Translations under genes and position numbers: made by a program | The notes under the pieces: generated by a model | Told to the model about the DNA's origin: nothing | Database searches by the model: none | The model's input: only the letters and a program-made list of their open reading frames with translations | Shown here: positions 1-6,967 of the stretch, piece after piece | Layout: each line of letters starts with the position of its first letter | Position numbering within the stretch: position 1 is the stretch's first letter | NCBI RefSeq assembly: GCF_019991125.1 | Contig: NZ_JAGENB010000001.1 | Span: 186,001-250,000 of the forward strand | Direction: 5' to 3' | Length of the DNA: 64,000 nucleotides | Source: Phyllobacterium calauticae | GTDB taxonomy: Bacteria > Pseudomonadota > Alphaproteobacteria > Rhizobiales > Rhizobiaceae

Positions 1-2
1 CC

Positions 3-530
3 ATGGCTACCAAATCATTGCAGACGATCAAACGCGCGCCCACCGCAACGCCCACCGATCTCGGCGCGGACGCGACCCGCGACATCGCAGCCGCCGTCAA
101 CGCGCTGCTCGCCGATACCTTCGCGCTCTACATGAAAACGAAAAACTTCCATTGGCATATGAGCGGGCCGCATTTTCGCGATTATCACCTGATGCTGGAT
201 GAACAGGGCGCCCAGATTTTTGACATGACCGACGTTCTGGCGGAGCGCGTGCGCAAGATCGGCGGCACAACATTGCGCTCCATCGGGCAGATTTCCGCCC
301 AGCAGCGCCTGCTCGACAACGACGCCAATTTCGTGACGCCTGAGGACATGCTGGCCGAACTGCGCGACGACACGAAGAGCTTTATCAGCTATCTGCGGCA
401 GGTGCATGAGCTTTGCAGCGAATACCATGACAGTGCCACCACGAGCATCATCGAGAATTACATCGATGAATCCGAGCGCCGCCACTGGTTCCTGTTCGAA
501 GCAACCCGCACCGGTCCTGCCAGCGTCTGA
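3..530 (+). CDS. dps: Dps-family DNA-binding ferritin-like protein
   Basis: Encodes a 175-residue Dps protein, a ferritin-like four-helix protein that forms dodecamers, oxidises and stores iron with peroxide, and coats DNA in stationary phase or oxidative stress. The diagnostic segment KTKNFHWHMSGPHFRDYHLM (about residues 45-64) carries the His of the inter-subunit ferroxidase site, followed by D and E (LDEQGAQ) as usual. The lysine/proline-rich N-terminal tail is the typical DNA-binding extension. The ATG lies two bases from the window edge, so the ribosome-binding site cannot be seen and a slightly longer start is possible, but the length fits the family. A perfect 13-bp stem follows the stop. 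Confidence 0.93.
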   Translation: MATKSLQTIKRAPTATPTDLGADATRDIAAAVNALLADTFALYMKTKNFHWHMSGPHFRDYHLMLDEQGAQIFDMTDVLAERVRKIGGTTLRSIGQISAQQRLLDNDANFVTPEDMLAELRDDTKSFISYLRQVHELCSEYHDSATTSIIENYIDESERRHWFLFEATRTGPASV

Positions 531-555
531 TGTGCTGAAAACGGTTTTATCGACA

Positions 556-603
556 GAACGGCATGAACAGCGCCTCTATCGGCAACAGGGGTTCATGCCG
601 TTC
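556..603. terminator. Perfect inverted repeat between convergent genes
   Basis: GAACGGCATGAAC (556-568) pairs with GTTCATGCCGTTC (591-603), a perfect 13-bp stem with a 22-nt loop, followed by a short T-rich stretch. It sits just after dps and before the end of the small minus-strand gene, so it could end transcription from both sides. Confidence 0.6.
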
Positions 604-610
604 AATCCTT

Positions 611-856
611 TTAATCGTTCGCCTTGGTCATTTTCGCGCGTTTGTCGCGGTTTTGCGTATCGGCAATCAGGGCTTCCACGGCGGAAATGTTCAACGCCAG
701 TGTGGCTATCCTTTTCAAGGTATTATTGTCAGGAAAAGCATTGGTCTTTGCAGTCAAAATTATCAACTCTTTTTGAGCATGGCTCAACCTTGATAATAAT
801 GCCCCAAGCTCGTCCTGCATAACTTCCCCATCTTCTTTAAGAATCAAAAATTCCAT
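611..856 (-). CDS. Small hypothetical protein (81 aa), AT-rich
   Basis: Not recognised. An 81-residue frame from ATG at 856, predicted mostly helical, charged, with no membrane segment and no cysteines. An ATG at 820 preceded by a GGGGAAG-like stretch is an alternative start, and a TTG at 892 would extend it to 93 residues. Base composition is clearly more AT-rich than the flanking dps and LysR genes, and it is convergent with dps, separated by a strong stem. The amino-acid composition looks protein-like rather than like an antisense shadow, but there is no family evidence. Possible acquired gene. Confidence 0.4.
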   Translation of the reverse strand: MEFLILKEDGEVMQDELGALLSRLSHAQKELIILTAKTNAFPDNNTLKRIATLALNISAVEALIADTQNRDKRAKMTKAND

Positions 857-1350
857 AAACTGTTTACTTAGCTGATATCCCGGTGTTCGCAACCCCTAAG
901 AGTTGCGAAAGTCTCACTAAAAAACCACATTAAATCGAATTAACTATCATAATTCTAATGATAGGTTTAATCATAGCCCATCACAGAAATTCATAACAAA
1001 AAGACAAAACAACATAAAAAATGAGCATTGTTACAAAATCAATTCTAATATGATAAAGATATATCTGAATTAAAACTTTATACTACACATCGTTTAGAAG
1101 AAAATATTTGCATTACTGTGACAATTCAAAGCATCTTCCTCCAGATTCTCCCGAATGTGCAGCCGCCCCCTGAAATCAGGCCGGTAACTCAGACCTGCCG
1201 GGTTGCCGCGACGCTCCCATGACAACAATGCCCCCTCACCGCGATACAGTCTAACGGCCAGGTTGCAATCACAGCAATAATCTCGTCCTGATTGCGTCAA
1301 TAATGTGGAATTGCCGAAGAAGAGTGTTCAGCGTCGAACCGGCAGCCGTA
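857..1350. other. AT-rich intergenic stretch, no gene supported
   Basis: About 500 bases, very AT-rich between roughly 900 and 1100. Only short frames without recognisable content are present. It may carry the promoter of the small minus-strand gene. The composition contrast with the surroundings suggests acquired or decayed DNA. Confidence 0.5.
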
Positions 1351-1563
1351 TCAATGGCACGGCTGGTTCGAGTGCCGCAGGAGTACCTGCAGCCGCTTCA
1401 GGCGATAACAGCAGGCGATCCCGGCTACGTCCTGGCGCGTGAGACCGGCATCGCGCAGCAAATGTTCACCCGGCTTGCGCGACAGTACCGCGAGTTGGCG
1501 AGCCTCGCGATCAGCGATCCGCAAACCCTTCCAAAGATTTGAAAACAAGCAGAAAACAGACAT
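1351..1563 (-). CDS. DUF1127 family microprotein
   Basis: A 70-residue protein whose C-terminal half matches the DUF1127 pattern: a helix rich in Arg (REARQLAVLSRKPGEHLLRD) followed by the signature AGLTRQDV and a basic tail. Members of this family are small Arg-rich cytoplasmic proteins; some act in RNA binding, phosphate/carbon metabolism or stress fitness in alphaproteobacteria. The start is taken at ATG 1563, which gives the usual length, although a longer form from ATG 1620 is open. It is divergent from a LysR regulator, an arrangement common in Rhizobiales where the regulator activates the DUF1127 gene. Expression control by that neighbour is inferred. Confidence 0.7.
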   Translation of the reverse strand: MSVFCLFSNLWKGLRIADREARQLAVLSRKPGEHLLRDAGLTRQDVAGIACCYRLKRLQVLLRHSNQPCH

Positions 1564-1609
1564 GGAGCTGGTCTCGAATGGCGAATAGTCACCATGCTTG
1601 ACGCAAGCA

Positions 1610-1623
1610 TTGACATACATCAA
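1610..1623. promoter_or_regulatory. Candidate LysR operator (TTGA-N6-TCAA)
   Basis: Between the divergent DUF1127 and LysR genes lies TTGACATACATCAA, an inverted repeat with T-N11-A spacing (T1610, A1622) as expected of LysR-type sites. It is the only clear dyad in the 110-bp gap. Binding is inferred. Confidence 0.45.
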
Positions 1624-1673
1624 ACGAATAGAAATTATGCCTGTCATTCGAAATTTTAATTGCAGGAAACACC

Positions 1674-2534
1674 ATGAACCCGCCGCTCGACAGCGATCTG
1701 CTCCGCACGTTCCTGGCCGTGGCAACGGCCGGCAATGTCACCCGCGCGGCGGAAAGGATCGGGCGCACGCAATCGGCCGTGAGCGTCCAGATCAAGCGGC
1801 TTGAGGAGGTTCTGGGAGAAAGCGTTTTTGCCCGCGGCTCGCGCGGCGTTGCGCTGACCGCGCAGGGCGAAGCACTGCTCGTCAACGCGCAGCGCATCGT
1901 CGCGCTGCTGGATGAAACCATGGCGACGATCCGGGCCAAGCCGCTTGGCGGCCCCGTGCGGATCGGCCTTCCCGAAGAATATGGCTACACGATCCTGCCG
2001 CGCGCCCTCGCCGCCTTTGCCAGCCAGCATCCGCAGGTGGAGGTAACGGTCAAATGCGGATATTCGGCGCAGCAGCTGGCCGCACTAGATGCGGACGAGC
2101 TTGATCTTGCCGTCATATTCAACTGGGAGCCGCCGGCAACCGGCGAGGTTCTGTTTGTCGACCCGACCGTCTGGGTCACCTCGGAGGTGCATTGCGTGCA
2201 TGAAATAACGCCCGTTCCCATCGCGATCTACGAGCGCTCGGATTGGTGCAGGAAATTCGCCATGGGATCGCTGGAACGCAACAGGATCGATTATCGCGTG
2301 GCCTATAGCTGCGATACGGGCGGAGGCTTGAAAATAGCAGCGGTTTCTGGCCTTGCCATCGCCCCGCTCGCGCGCAGCAATATTCCGCCGGGCTGCCGTG
2401 AACTGACGGAAGCAGAGGGATTTCCGGTCATTGATTCATCAAATGTCGTGCTGCGGCGCAATCCGCGGATGATGAGCCCCGCGATTGACGGGATGGCCAA
2501 GGTGATCCGCGATGCGTTCCAGCCGATGGGCTGA
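1674..2534 (+). CDS. LysR-family transcriptional regulator
   Basis: A 286-residue LysR-type regulator. The N-terminal winged helix-turn-helix (about residues 5-64) includes LLRTFLAVATAGNVTRAAER and the recognition helix TQSAVSVQIKRLEE. The rest forms the periplasmic-binding-protein-like effector domain (about residues 90-283), slightly short for the family and with several cysteines. It starts at ATG 1674 after a GCAGGAAAC ribosome-binding site. It is divergent from the DUF1127 gene and is the probable regulator of it. The ligand cannot be told from sequence. Confidence 0.92.
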   Translation: MNPPLDSDLLRTFLAVATAGNVTRAAERIGRTQSAVSVQIKRLEEVLGESVFARGSRGVALTAQGEALLVNAQRIVALLDETMATIRAKPLGGPVRIGLPEEYGYTILPRALAAFASQHPQVEVTVKCGYSAQQLAALDADELDLAVIFNWEPPATGEVLFVDPTVWVTSEVHCVHEITPVPIAIYERSDWCRKFAMGSLERNRIDYRVAYSCDTGGGLKIAAVSGLAIAPLARSNIPPGCRELTEAEGFPVIDSSNVVLRRNPRMMSPAIDGMAKVIRDAFQPMG

Positions 2535-2572
2535 GCCATTGTTGTCTCGTGCCGCTGTGGCTTGAGCGCTCA

Positions 2573-2694
2573 TGCGTGGTTCGACAAGCTCACCATGAGG
2601 AAGAGTGAGGATTGCAGGCGCTCTATCCTGCAATGTTTCCGATTGGCTTTGCAGACCACTCATCTCCCTCATGGTGAGCTTGTCGAACCACGCA
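2573..2694. repeat. Palindromic intergenic repeat, copy A
   Basis: Perfect 28-bp inverted arms at 2573-2600 and 2667-2694, containing the core GGTTCGACAAGCTCACCATG. A nested dyad (ATTGCAGG at 2611-2618, CCTGCAAT at 2627-2634) lies in the loop. Related copies occur at 12319-12459 and 43332-43499. The form resembles dispersed palindromic elements of Rhizobiales (RIME, Bru-RS type), though identity with a named family was not tested. Confidence 0.85.
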
Positions 2695-2709
2695 CCAAGC
2701 ATCTGCAGT

Positions 2710-2976
2710 TCAGTGCGTGGTCATCCATTCGCGGGCTTCGCGCATAGCCGTCGCCAGATCGGCCTTGGACATGGTTTTCACCAGTTCGGCGCGCAGTTCC
2801 GCAGCCCGGTCGCTGCCTTTGATTGCCGCAATGTTGAACCATTTATGCGCGGCGACATGATCAACGGCACAGTCACGGCCCGTGGCATACATGATGCCCA
2901 TTTCAAAGAGGATGTCCGTTTCTGCGGTGCCGCCGACATGTCCGGCATCGATATTCTGAAGATCAAAGCGTGCCAT
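2710..2976 (-). CDS. Sel1-repeat-like small protein
   Basis: An 88-residue protein with one Sel1-type (TPR-like) helix pair: FEMGIMYATGRDCAVDHVAA then HKWFNIAAIKGSDRAAELR, which carries the family's A-x-KWF-x-IAA-x-x-G spacing. Such proteins act as protein-interaction adaptors. The start at ATG 2976 (MARFDL) is chosen because remembered homologues begin there and because the longer frame from GTG 3078 adds a low-complexity basic leader. It is isolated: repeat copy A follows it and a non-coding gap precedes it. Specific partner unknown. Confidence 0.7.
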   Translation of the reverse strand: MARFDLQNIDAGHVGGTAETDILFEMGIMYATGRDCAVDHVAAHKWFNIAAIKGSDRAAELRAELVKTMSKADLATAMREAREWMTTH

Positions 2977-3447
2977 TTTACCGAGTCCCTGTTTAAACCG
3001 ATAAGCCCTGTTAGACTTCTGAGAACCGCCTGATTTGTTTGTTTTGGCGTGCTCTTTCGATGTTTTCGAGAATGCCACACAGCCCTCAAATTGCTGTTAA
3101 GGGGCATGATTAACTGGAGCCAAACAAAACAAAAACAACTGGTAAACTTCGGAATTCATTAAATATATCGCCCCAGCAATTGCAGGCATTTGGATCAAAT
3201 TCGCTTAAAATGCCGCTGTCCGATTTCAAGCCTTTGCTAACCAAGGCACAGCTTCTTTTTGCCGGGCTTAGAGCCATTCGCACAGGAATCTCCTCGCCGT
3301 TCCGCAACGCCTGCCTGCAAAAAACCCCGGCTGCGAGCGCGCATGAGGCTTCCTTTCAGGGTTTTTTTGAATTACGTTTACGTAAGGGACATGCAAATGG
3401 ACGCGGAGAGATCCCATTTGCCGCACAACCCTTATTGGGAGGAACAT
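2977..3447. other. Intergenic region between Sel1-like and DUF2147 genes
   Basis: About 470 bases containing short non-convincing frames on both strands. It must hold the promoters of the two divergent genes; the only distinct element is the TTACG-TTTA-CGTAA dyad near 3372. Confidence 0.45.
3372..3385. promoter_or_regulatory. Candidate MerR/LiuR-type operator
   Basis: TTACGTTTACGTAA has perfect TTACG/CGTAA arms around TTTA, the form described for LiuR, a MerR-family regulator of branched-chain amino acid and fatty acid degradation. It lies about 60 bases before the DUF2147 start. A related site precedes the ETF-ubiquinone oxidoreductase gene (12196-12211). Regulator identity is inferred. Confidence 0.4.
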
Positions 3448-3795
3448 ATGAATCGCAAACTCTTATTGGCATGCGCCGGCGTTGTATTGATGGCAGGTCC
3501 GGCACTGGCCGAGGAACCGATCGTCGGCACGTGGAAGCGGCCGACCGGCACGCTCATCCAGTACTCGTCCTGCGGCGCCGACAAGTATTGCGGCACGGTC
3601 TTGACCGGCGAGTACAAGGGCAAATCCATCGGCGAGATGTCCGGCAAGGGCGGGTCCTACAAGGGACAGGTCAACAAGCTCGACGAGGGCAAAACCTATA
3701 ATGGCAAGGCCAGCGTCAGCGGCAACACCCTGTCCCTGTCCGGTTGCGTGCTGGGCGGGCTCATCTGCAAGAGCGAAAGCCTGACACGCCAGTAA
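3448..3795 (+). CDS. Secreted DUF2147 domain protein
   Basis: A 115-residue precursor with a clear Sec signal peptide (basic MNRK, hydrophobic LLLACAGVVLMAG, cleavage after ALA near residue 22). The mature part is a DUF2147 domain: it opens with GTWKRPTG and ends with the family's ICKSESLTR segment. Four cysteines (SCGADKYCG and GCVLGGLIC) could make two disulfides in the periplasm. The start follows GGGAGGAA (3437-3444), a strong ribosome-binding site; upstream in-frame starts were rejected for that reason. A hairpin with T-run follows the stop. The role of DUF2147 proteins is not firmly known. Confidence 0.85.
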   Translation: MNRKLLLACAGVVLMAGPALAEEPIVGTWKRPTGTLIQYSSCGADKYCGTVLTGEYKGKSIGEMSGKGGSYKGQVNKLDEGKTYNGKASVSGNTLSLSGCVLGGLICKSESLTRQ

Positions 3796-3812
3796 TTTTC
3801 AGACGGCATGCC

Positions 3813-3850
3813 AAACCCCGTGAAAGCTTAGAGCTCTCGCGGGGTTTTTG
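3813..3850 (+). terminator. Rho-independent terminator after DUF2147 gene
   Basis: AACCCCG and CGGGGTT arms close a hairpin and are followed by TTTTT, 20 bases after the stop codon. Confidence 0.75.
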
Positions 3851-3883
3851 TTTGCTTGCATCAGATATGGCCGGCCCGGCCGG

Positions 3884-4090
3884 GTTGCGCCGTCTTGCGA
3901 TGCGCTTACCGCTGCCCGTACCGTGCACCGAAACCCCAAGGCGTGCACCGCTTGCCTTCTCCAGGTCTTTGAACACGGCTTCGATATCCCGCTCCTTCGC
4001 TGCGCCCGCCGGTCTGATCGACAGCGACAGGGCCGGAACAACCGGCATGGACCCAACACGTGCAGCGCGGCGTGTAATATGACCTGACAT
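3884..4090 (-). pseudogene. Remnant of a class A beta-lactamase
   Basis: On the minus strand one frame reads IEAVFKDLEKASGARLGVSV then HGTGSGKRIARRR, which matches the N-terminal strand-helix region of class A serine beta-lactamases (the family's LE..SGGRLGV..LDTGTGRRIA pattern). The expected active-site block (S-T-F-K, then SDN and KTG) is absent: homology stops near 3884, and the sequence upstream has no intact signal peptide in the same frame. The fragment keeps only about 40 recognisable residues of roughly 290. Called a pseudogene from motif reading; a protein search would settle it. Confidence 0.55.
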
Positions 4091-4304
4091 GTCTCATCTG
4101 CGTCTCCGGCATCGTGAATCGCAAGGCGGTCCTTGCCGGAGCGGAAACTGATGCCGGATGTGGCGCTTTCCAAGGAAAATGTGTGACGCAAAAAAGTAAG
4201 CCCCGGCAATGTTGACGTTGGCAAAATCCGAGTGTATTAAACCAAAAGGTTATTTAACCTATGAGTTAGATATAATCGGTTCGGAATGGGAAGGAAGAAG
4301 AACC

Positions 4305-4781
4305 ATGACCGCAGCGCTGGCCCGCAGGGACAATGATCGCGAACTGACAATCGTCCGGATCGTCGATGCGCCGGTGGCGCTCGTTTTCAAGGTCTGGTCA
4401 CAGCCGGAGCATGTCGTGCGCTGGTGGGGCCCGAAGAATTTCACCTGCCCGAACTGCCAGATCGATTTCAGGGAGGGCGGTGCCTATCGCTCGTCCATCC
4501 GCTCTCCCGACGGCGAGGACGCCTGGATGGTCGGCCGCTACACCCAGATCGTCGAGCCGGAGCGGATCGTCTTCACCTTTGCCTGGGAGGATAGCGATGG
4601 CCTGCGCGGGCCGCAGACATTGGTAACCGTCACAATGAGCGCGCAGGGACAGCGCACGCGGCTCGTCTTCCATCAGGCACCGTTCGATTCCGCCGACGAC
4701 CGGGATTCGCATGAGAATGGCTGGACCGAATGCATGGAACGGCTGGAGGCCTATGTCGAGCCGCTGGGCCGCCTTCACTGA
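4305..4781 (+). CDS. SRPBCC / AHSA1-like protein
   Basis: A 158-residue START-like helix-grip protein of the activator-of-Hsp90-ATPase (AHSA1) branch. The pattern is visible: RIVDAPVALVFKVWSQPEHV near the N-terminus, then RWWGPKNF, and the C-terminal NGWTECMERLEAYV helix. Bacterial members bind hydrophobic ligands or act with stress regulators. Start ATG 4305 follows a GGGAAGGAAGAAGAA purine run. It heads an apparent operon with a DUF899 protein and a GFA protein on the same strand with gaps of 60 and 27 bases. No ArsR-type regulator, often next to such genes, is adjacent. Confidence 0.87.
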   Translation: MTAALARRDNDRELTIVRIVDAPVALVFKVWSQPEHVVRWWGPKNFTCPNCQIDFREGGAYRSSIRSPDGEDAWMVGRYTQIVEPERIVFTFAWEDSDGLRGPQTLVTVTMSAQGQRTRLVFHQAPFDSADDRDSHENGWTECMERLEAYVEPLGRLH

Positions 4782-4841
4782 GGAGCGCATGCCCCCGCTT
4801 ATGGACTGATTATCGCTTGAGCCAATATCAAGGAGGAAACG

Positions 4842-5630
4842 ATGAACACCCATGCACACCCTGACGACCGCAAGGTTGTTTCCCGCGCCGAGTGGGACAA
4901 GGCCAGAAAGGCCTTTCTGCTGAAGGAAAAGGCCTTCACCAAACAGCGCGATGCCCTGAACCGCGAGCGCCGTGCACTTCCGATGGTGCAGATCGACATG
5001 GATTATGTATTCGAGGGGCCGAAGGGCAAGCTCGGCCTGTCCGATTTGTTCGAGGGGCGCCGCCAGCTGATCGTCTATCATTTCATGCTGGGACCGGGCG
5101 AAGGCGAAGGCTGCCCCGGCTGCTCCTTCCTTGCCGACAGTATCGGCAATCTTGCGCATCTGCACGCGCGCGACACCACGCTGGTGGCCGTCTCGCGCGC
5201 GCCCCTCGCCGAAATCGAAGCTTACAGAAGACGCATGGGCTGGACCTTCCCGTGGGTGTCGTCCCATGACAGCGATTTCAACTATGATTTCCACGTGACA
5301 CTGGACGAGACGGTCGCGCCGCCCATCTACAATTACACCACGGCCGAGGAATATGAGCGCAAGGGCATGCCCTGGTTCATGCGGGGCGAACAGCCGGGAA
5401 CCAGTGTCTTCCTGCGCGACGGCGATACGGTTTACCACACCTATTCAAGCTATGGACGCGGCGGCGACCTGCAGCTTGGCACCTACAACTATCTCGACCT
5501 GACGCCGCTCGGCCGGCAGGAGGGCTGGGATGGCACGCCCGATCTTGGCGGTCTCGGCAAGAACTGGGTCAAGCGCCATGACGAATATGCCGGCACGGCC
5601 AAATCCGCCGACGATAGCTGCTGTCACTGA
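4842..5630 (+). CDS. DUF899 thioredoxin-like protein
   Basis: A 262-residue DUF899 protein. This family has a thioredoxin-like fold; here the redox motif is CPGC in EGEGCPGCSFLADS at about residue 91-94. Other family marks are YHFMLGP, FPWVSS and FNYDFHVT. It begins at ATG 4842 after AAGGAGGAAACG (4830-4841), an excellent ribosome-binding site, and ends in a Cys-Cys-His tail. It is the middle gene of the AHSA1-DUF899-GFA group. A role in thiol or electrophile stress is inferred from the fold and from the GFA neighbour. Confidence 0.9.
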   Translation: MNTHAHPDDRKVVSRAEWDKARKAFLLKEKAFTKQRDALNRERRALPMVQIDMDYVFEGPKGKLGLSDLFEGRRQLIVYHFMLGPGEGEGCPGCSFLADSIGNLAHLHARDTTLVAVSRAPLAEIEAYRRRMGWTFPWVSSHDSDFNYDFHVTLDETVAPPIYNYTTAEEYERKGMPWFMRGEQPGTSVFLRDGDTVYHTYSSYGRGGDLQLGTYNYLDLTPLGRQEGWDGTPDLGGLGKNWVKRHDEYAGTAKSADDSCCH

Positions 5631-5657
5631 TTTCGATCACCCCAGCGGAGATATCCG

Positions 5658-6062
5658 ATGAAAAAAACCTATCATGGCAGCTGTCATTGCCAGACCGTGC
5701 GTTTCGAATGCACGATCGATCTCGATGCCGGCACGAGCAAATGCAATTGCTCGTTCTGTGCCAAGCTGCGGTTCTGGAAAGCCTTTACCGGCGGTGATGC
5801 CGTACAGATCCTCGCAGGCGCCGGCAATCTCACGCAATACCAGTTCGGCAGCAAGACCATCACGCATTCCTTCTGCAGGACCTGCGGCGTCAAGCCGTTC
5901 GGACAGGGCAATCTGGAGGTGATGGGCGGGCCCTTCTATGCCGTCAACCTGTCCGTTCTCGATGACCTTTCGCTGGAAGAACTGCTGGCAGCCCCTGTGC
6001 AACATCAGGACGGCTTGCACGACAACTGGGGAGAGGTGCCGACGGAGACGCGGCACCTCTAG
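5658..6062 (+). CDS. GFA family (glutathione-dependent formaldehyde-activating-like) protein
   Basis: A 134-residue Mss4-like zinc protein of the GFA superfamily, whose type member condenses formaldehyde with glutathione. Zinc-binding cysteines are seen in GSCHCQTVRF, KCNCSFCAKL and FCRTCGVK, in the usual order and spacing. ATG 5658 follows GGAGATATCCG. Third gene of the AHSA1-DUF899-GFA cluster. The true substrate of most GFA proteins is unknown, so only the family is asserted. The gene is convergent with the GST that follows. Confidence 0.9.
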   Translation: MKKTYHGSCHCQTVRFECTIDLDAGTSKCNCSFCAKLRFWKAFTGGDAVQILAGAGNLTQYQFGSKTITHSFCRTCGVKPFGQGNLEVMGGPFYAVNLSVLDDLSLEELLAAPVQHQDGLHDNWGEVPTETRHL

Positions 6063-6095
6063 GGGATGATCCTGCCCCTGACAATGGCTCGCCTG

Positions 6096-6797
6096 TCAGC
6101 GCGCCCGTTGGCCGAACAGGATTTTCTGCGCTTCCTTGTCGTCGGCGAGATTGCGGCGCGCTTCCTTGCCCAGATCCCTGCCCCGCTGAACGGCAGGGCG
6201 GGCGCTTATGGCTTCAAACCAGCGCTTGAGATTGGGAAAATCATTGAGATCCTGCCCCTGATTGGCGTGGGAGACAACCCAGCCGAACGACGCCATATCG
6301 GCGATGGAATAGGCATCGGCAAGATAGTCCCGGCCTTCCAGACGCCGGTTCATCACACCATACAGACGGTTGACCTCGTTGGTGTAGCGGTTGATGCCGT
6401 ATTCAATCTTTTCCGGTGCATATTGCCGGAAATGATGCGCCTGCCCGGCCATGGGCCCGAGGCCGCCCACCTGCCAGAACAGCCACTCCTCCACGGCGAC
6501 GCGCTTGCGCTCGTCCTGCGGATAGAACTTGCCGAACTTGCGTCCGAGATATTGCAGGATGGCGCCGGATTCGAACACGGAGATCGGTTCGCCGCCTGGC
6601 CCTTCCGGATCTATGATCGCAGGCATGCGATTGTTGGGCGCGATCTTGAGGAATGACGGTTCGAATTGTTCGCCCTTGCCGATATTGACCAGCTTGAGAT
6701 CGTAGGGAACCCCAAGCTCTTCCAGCATGATGGAAATTTTCCAGCCGTTGGGTGTCGGCCAGTAATAGAGTTCAATCGGCTTGGTCTGCGTCGTCAT
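6096..6797 (-). CDS. Glutathione S-transferase, YfcG/YghU (Nu-class) type
   Basis: A 233-residue GST. The N-terminal thioredoxin-like domain has LYYWPTPNGWKISIMLEE, with the Thr/Asn active-site pair of Nu-class enzymes, then NNRMPAI (cis-Pro) and FESGAILQYL (Glu-Ser that binds the glutathione gamma-Glu). The C-terminal helical domain has the Nu-class WQVGGLGPMAGQAHHF segment. Nu-class enzymes reduce disulfides and peroxides using glutathione. ATG 6797 follows GGGAGATCGAT (minus strand). It is divergent from the AMP nucleosidase gene. Confidence 0.92.
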   Translation of the reverse strand: MTTQTKPIELYYWPTPNGWKISIMLEELGVPYDLKLVNIGKGEQFEPSFLKIAPNNRMPAIIDPEGPGGEPISVFESGAILQYLGRKFGKFYPQDERKRVAVEEWLFWQVGGLGPMAGQAHHFRQYAPEKIEYGINRYTNEVNRLYGVMNRRLEGRDYLADAYSIADMASFGWVVSHANQGQDLNDFPNLKRWFEAISARPAVQRGRDLGKEARRNLADDKEAQKILFGQRAR

Positions 6798-6967
6798 ATC
6801 GATCTCCTGGGAGCTTAATCTATCCGGTCAAACATAAGTGCCCGATGCCCGATCGCAATAGCCGGTGGCCGATTTCCGGCCGGCTTTGGCAGGCGGCCTG
6901 AACCGAATTGAAATTTCAGGCTTTTTGCCATCTCCCAACTGACATCCGATTTCACTATATTAAGAGC

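Noticed and set aside
1303-1542. 79-codon plus-strand frame
   Set aside because: It is antisense to the DUF1127 gene, whose signature reads clearly on the minus strand.
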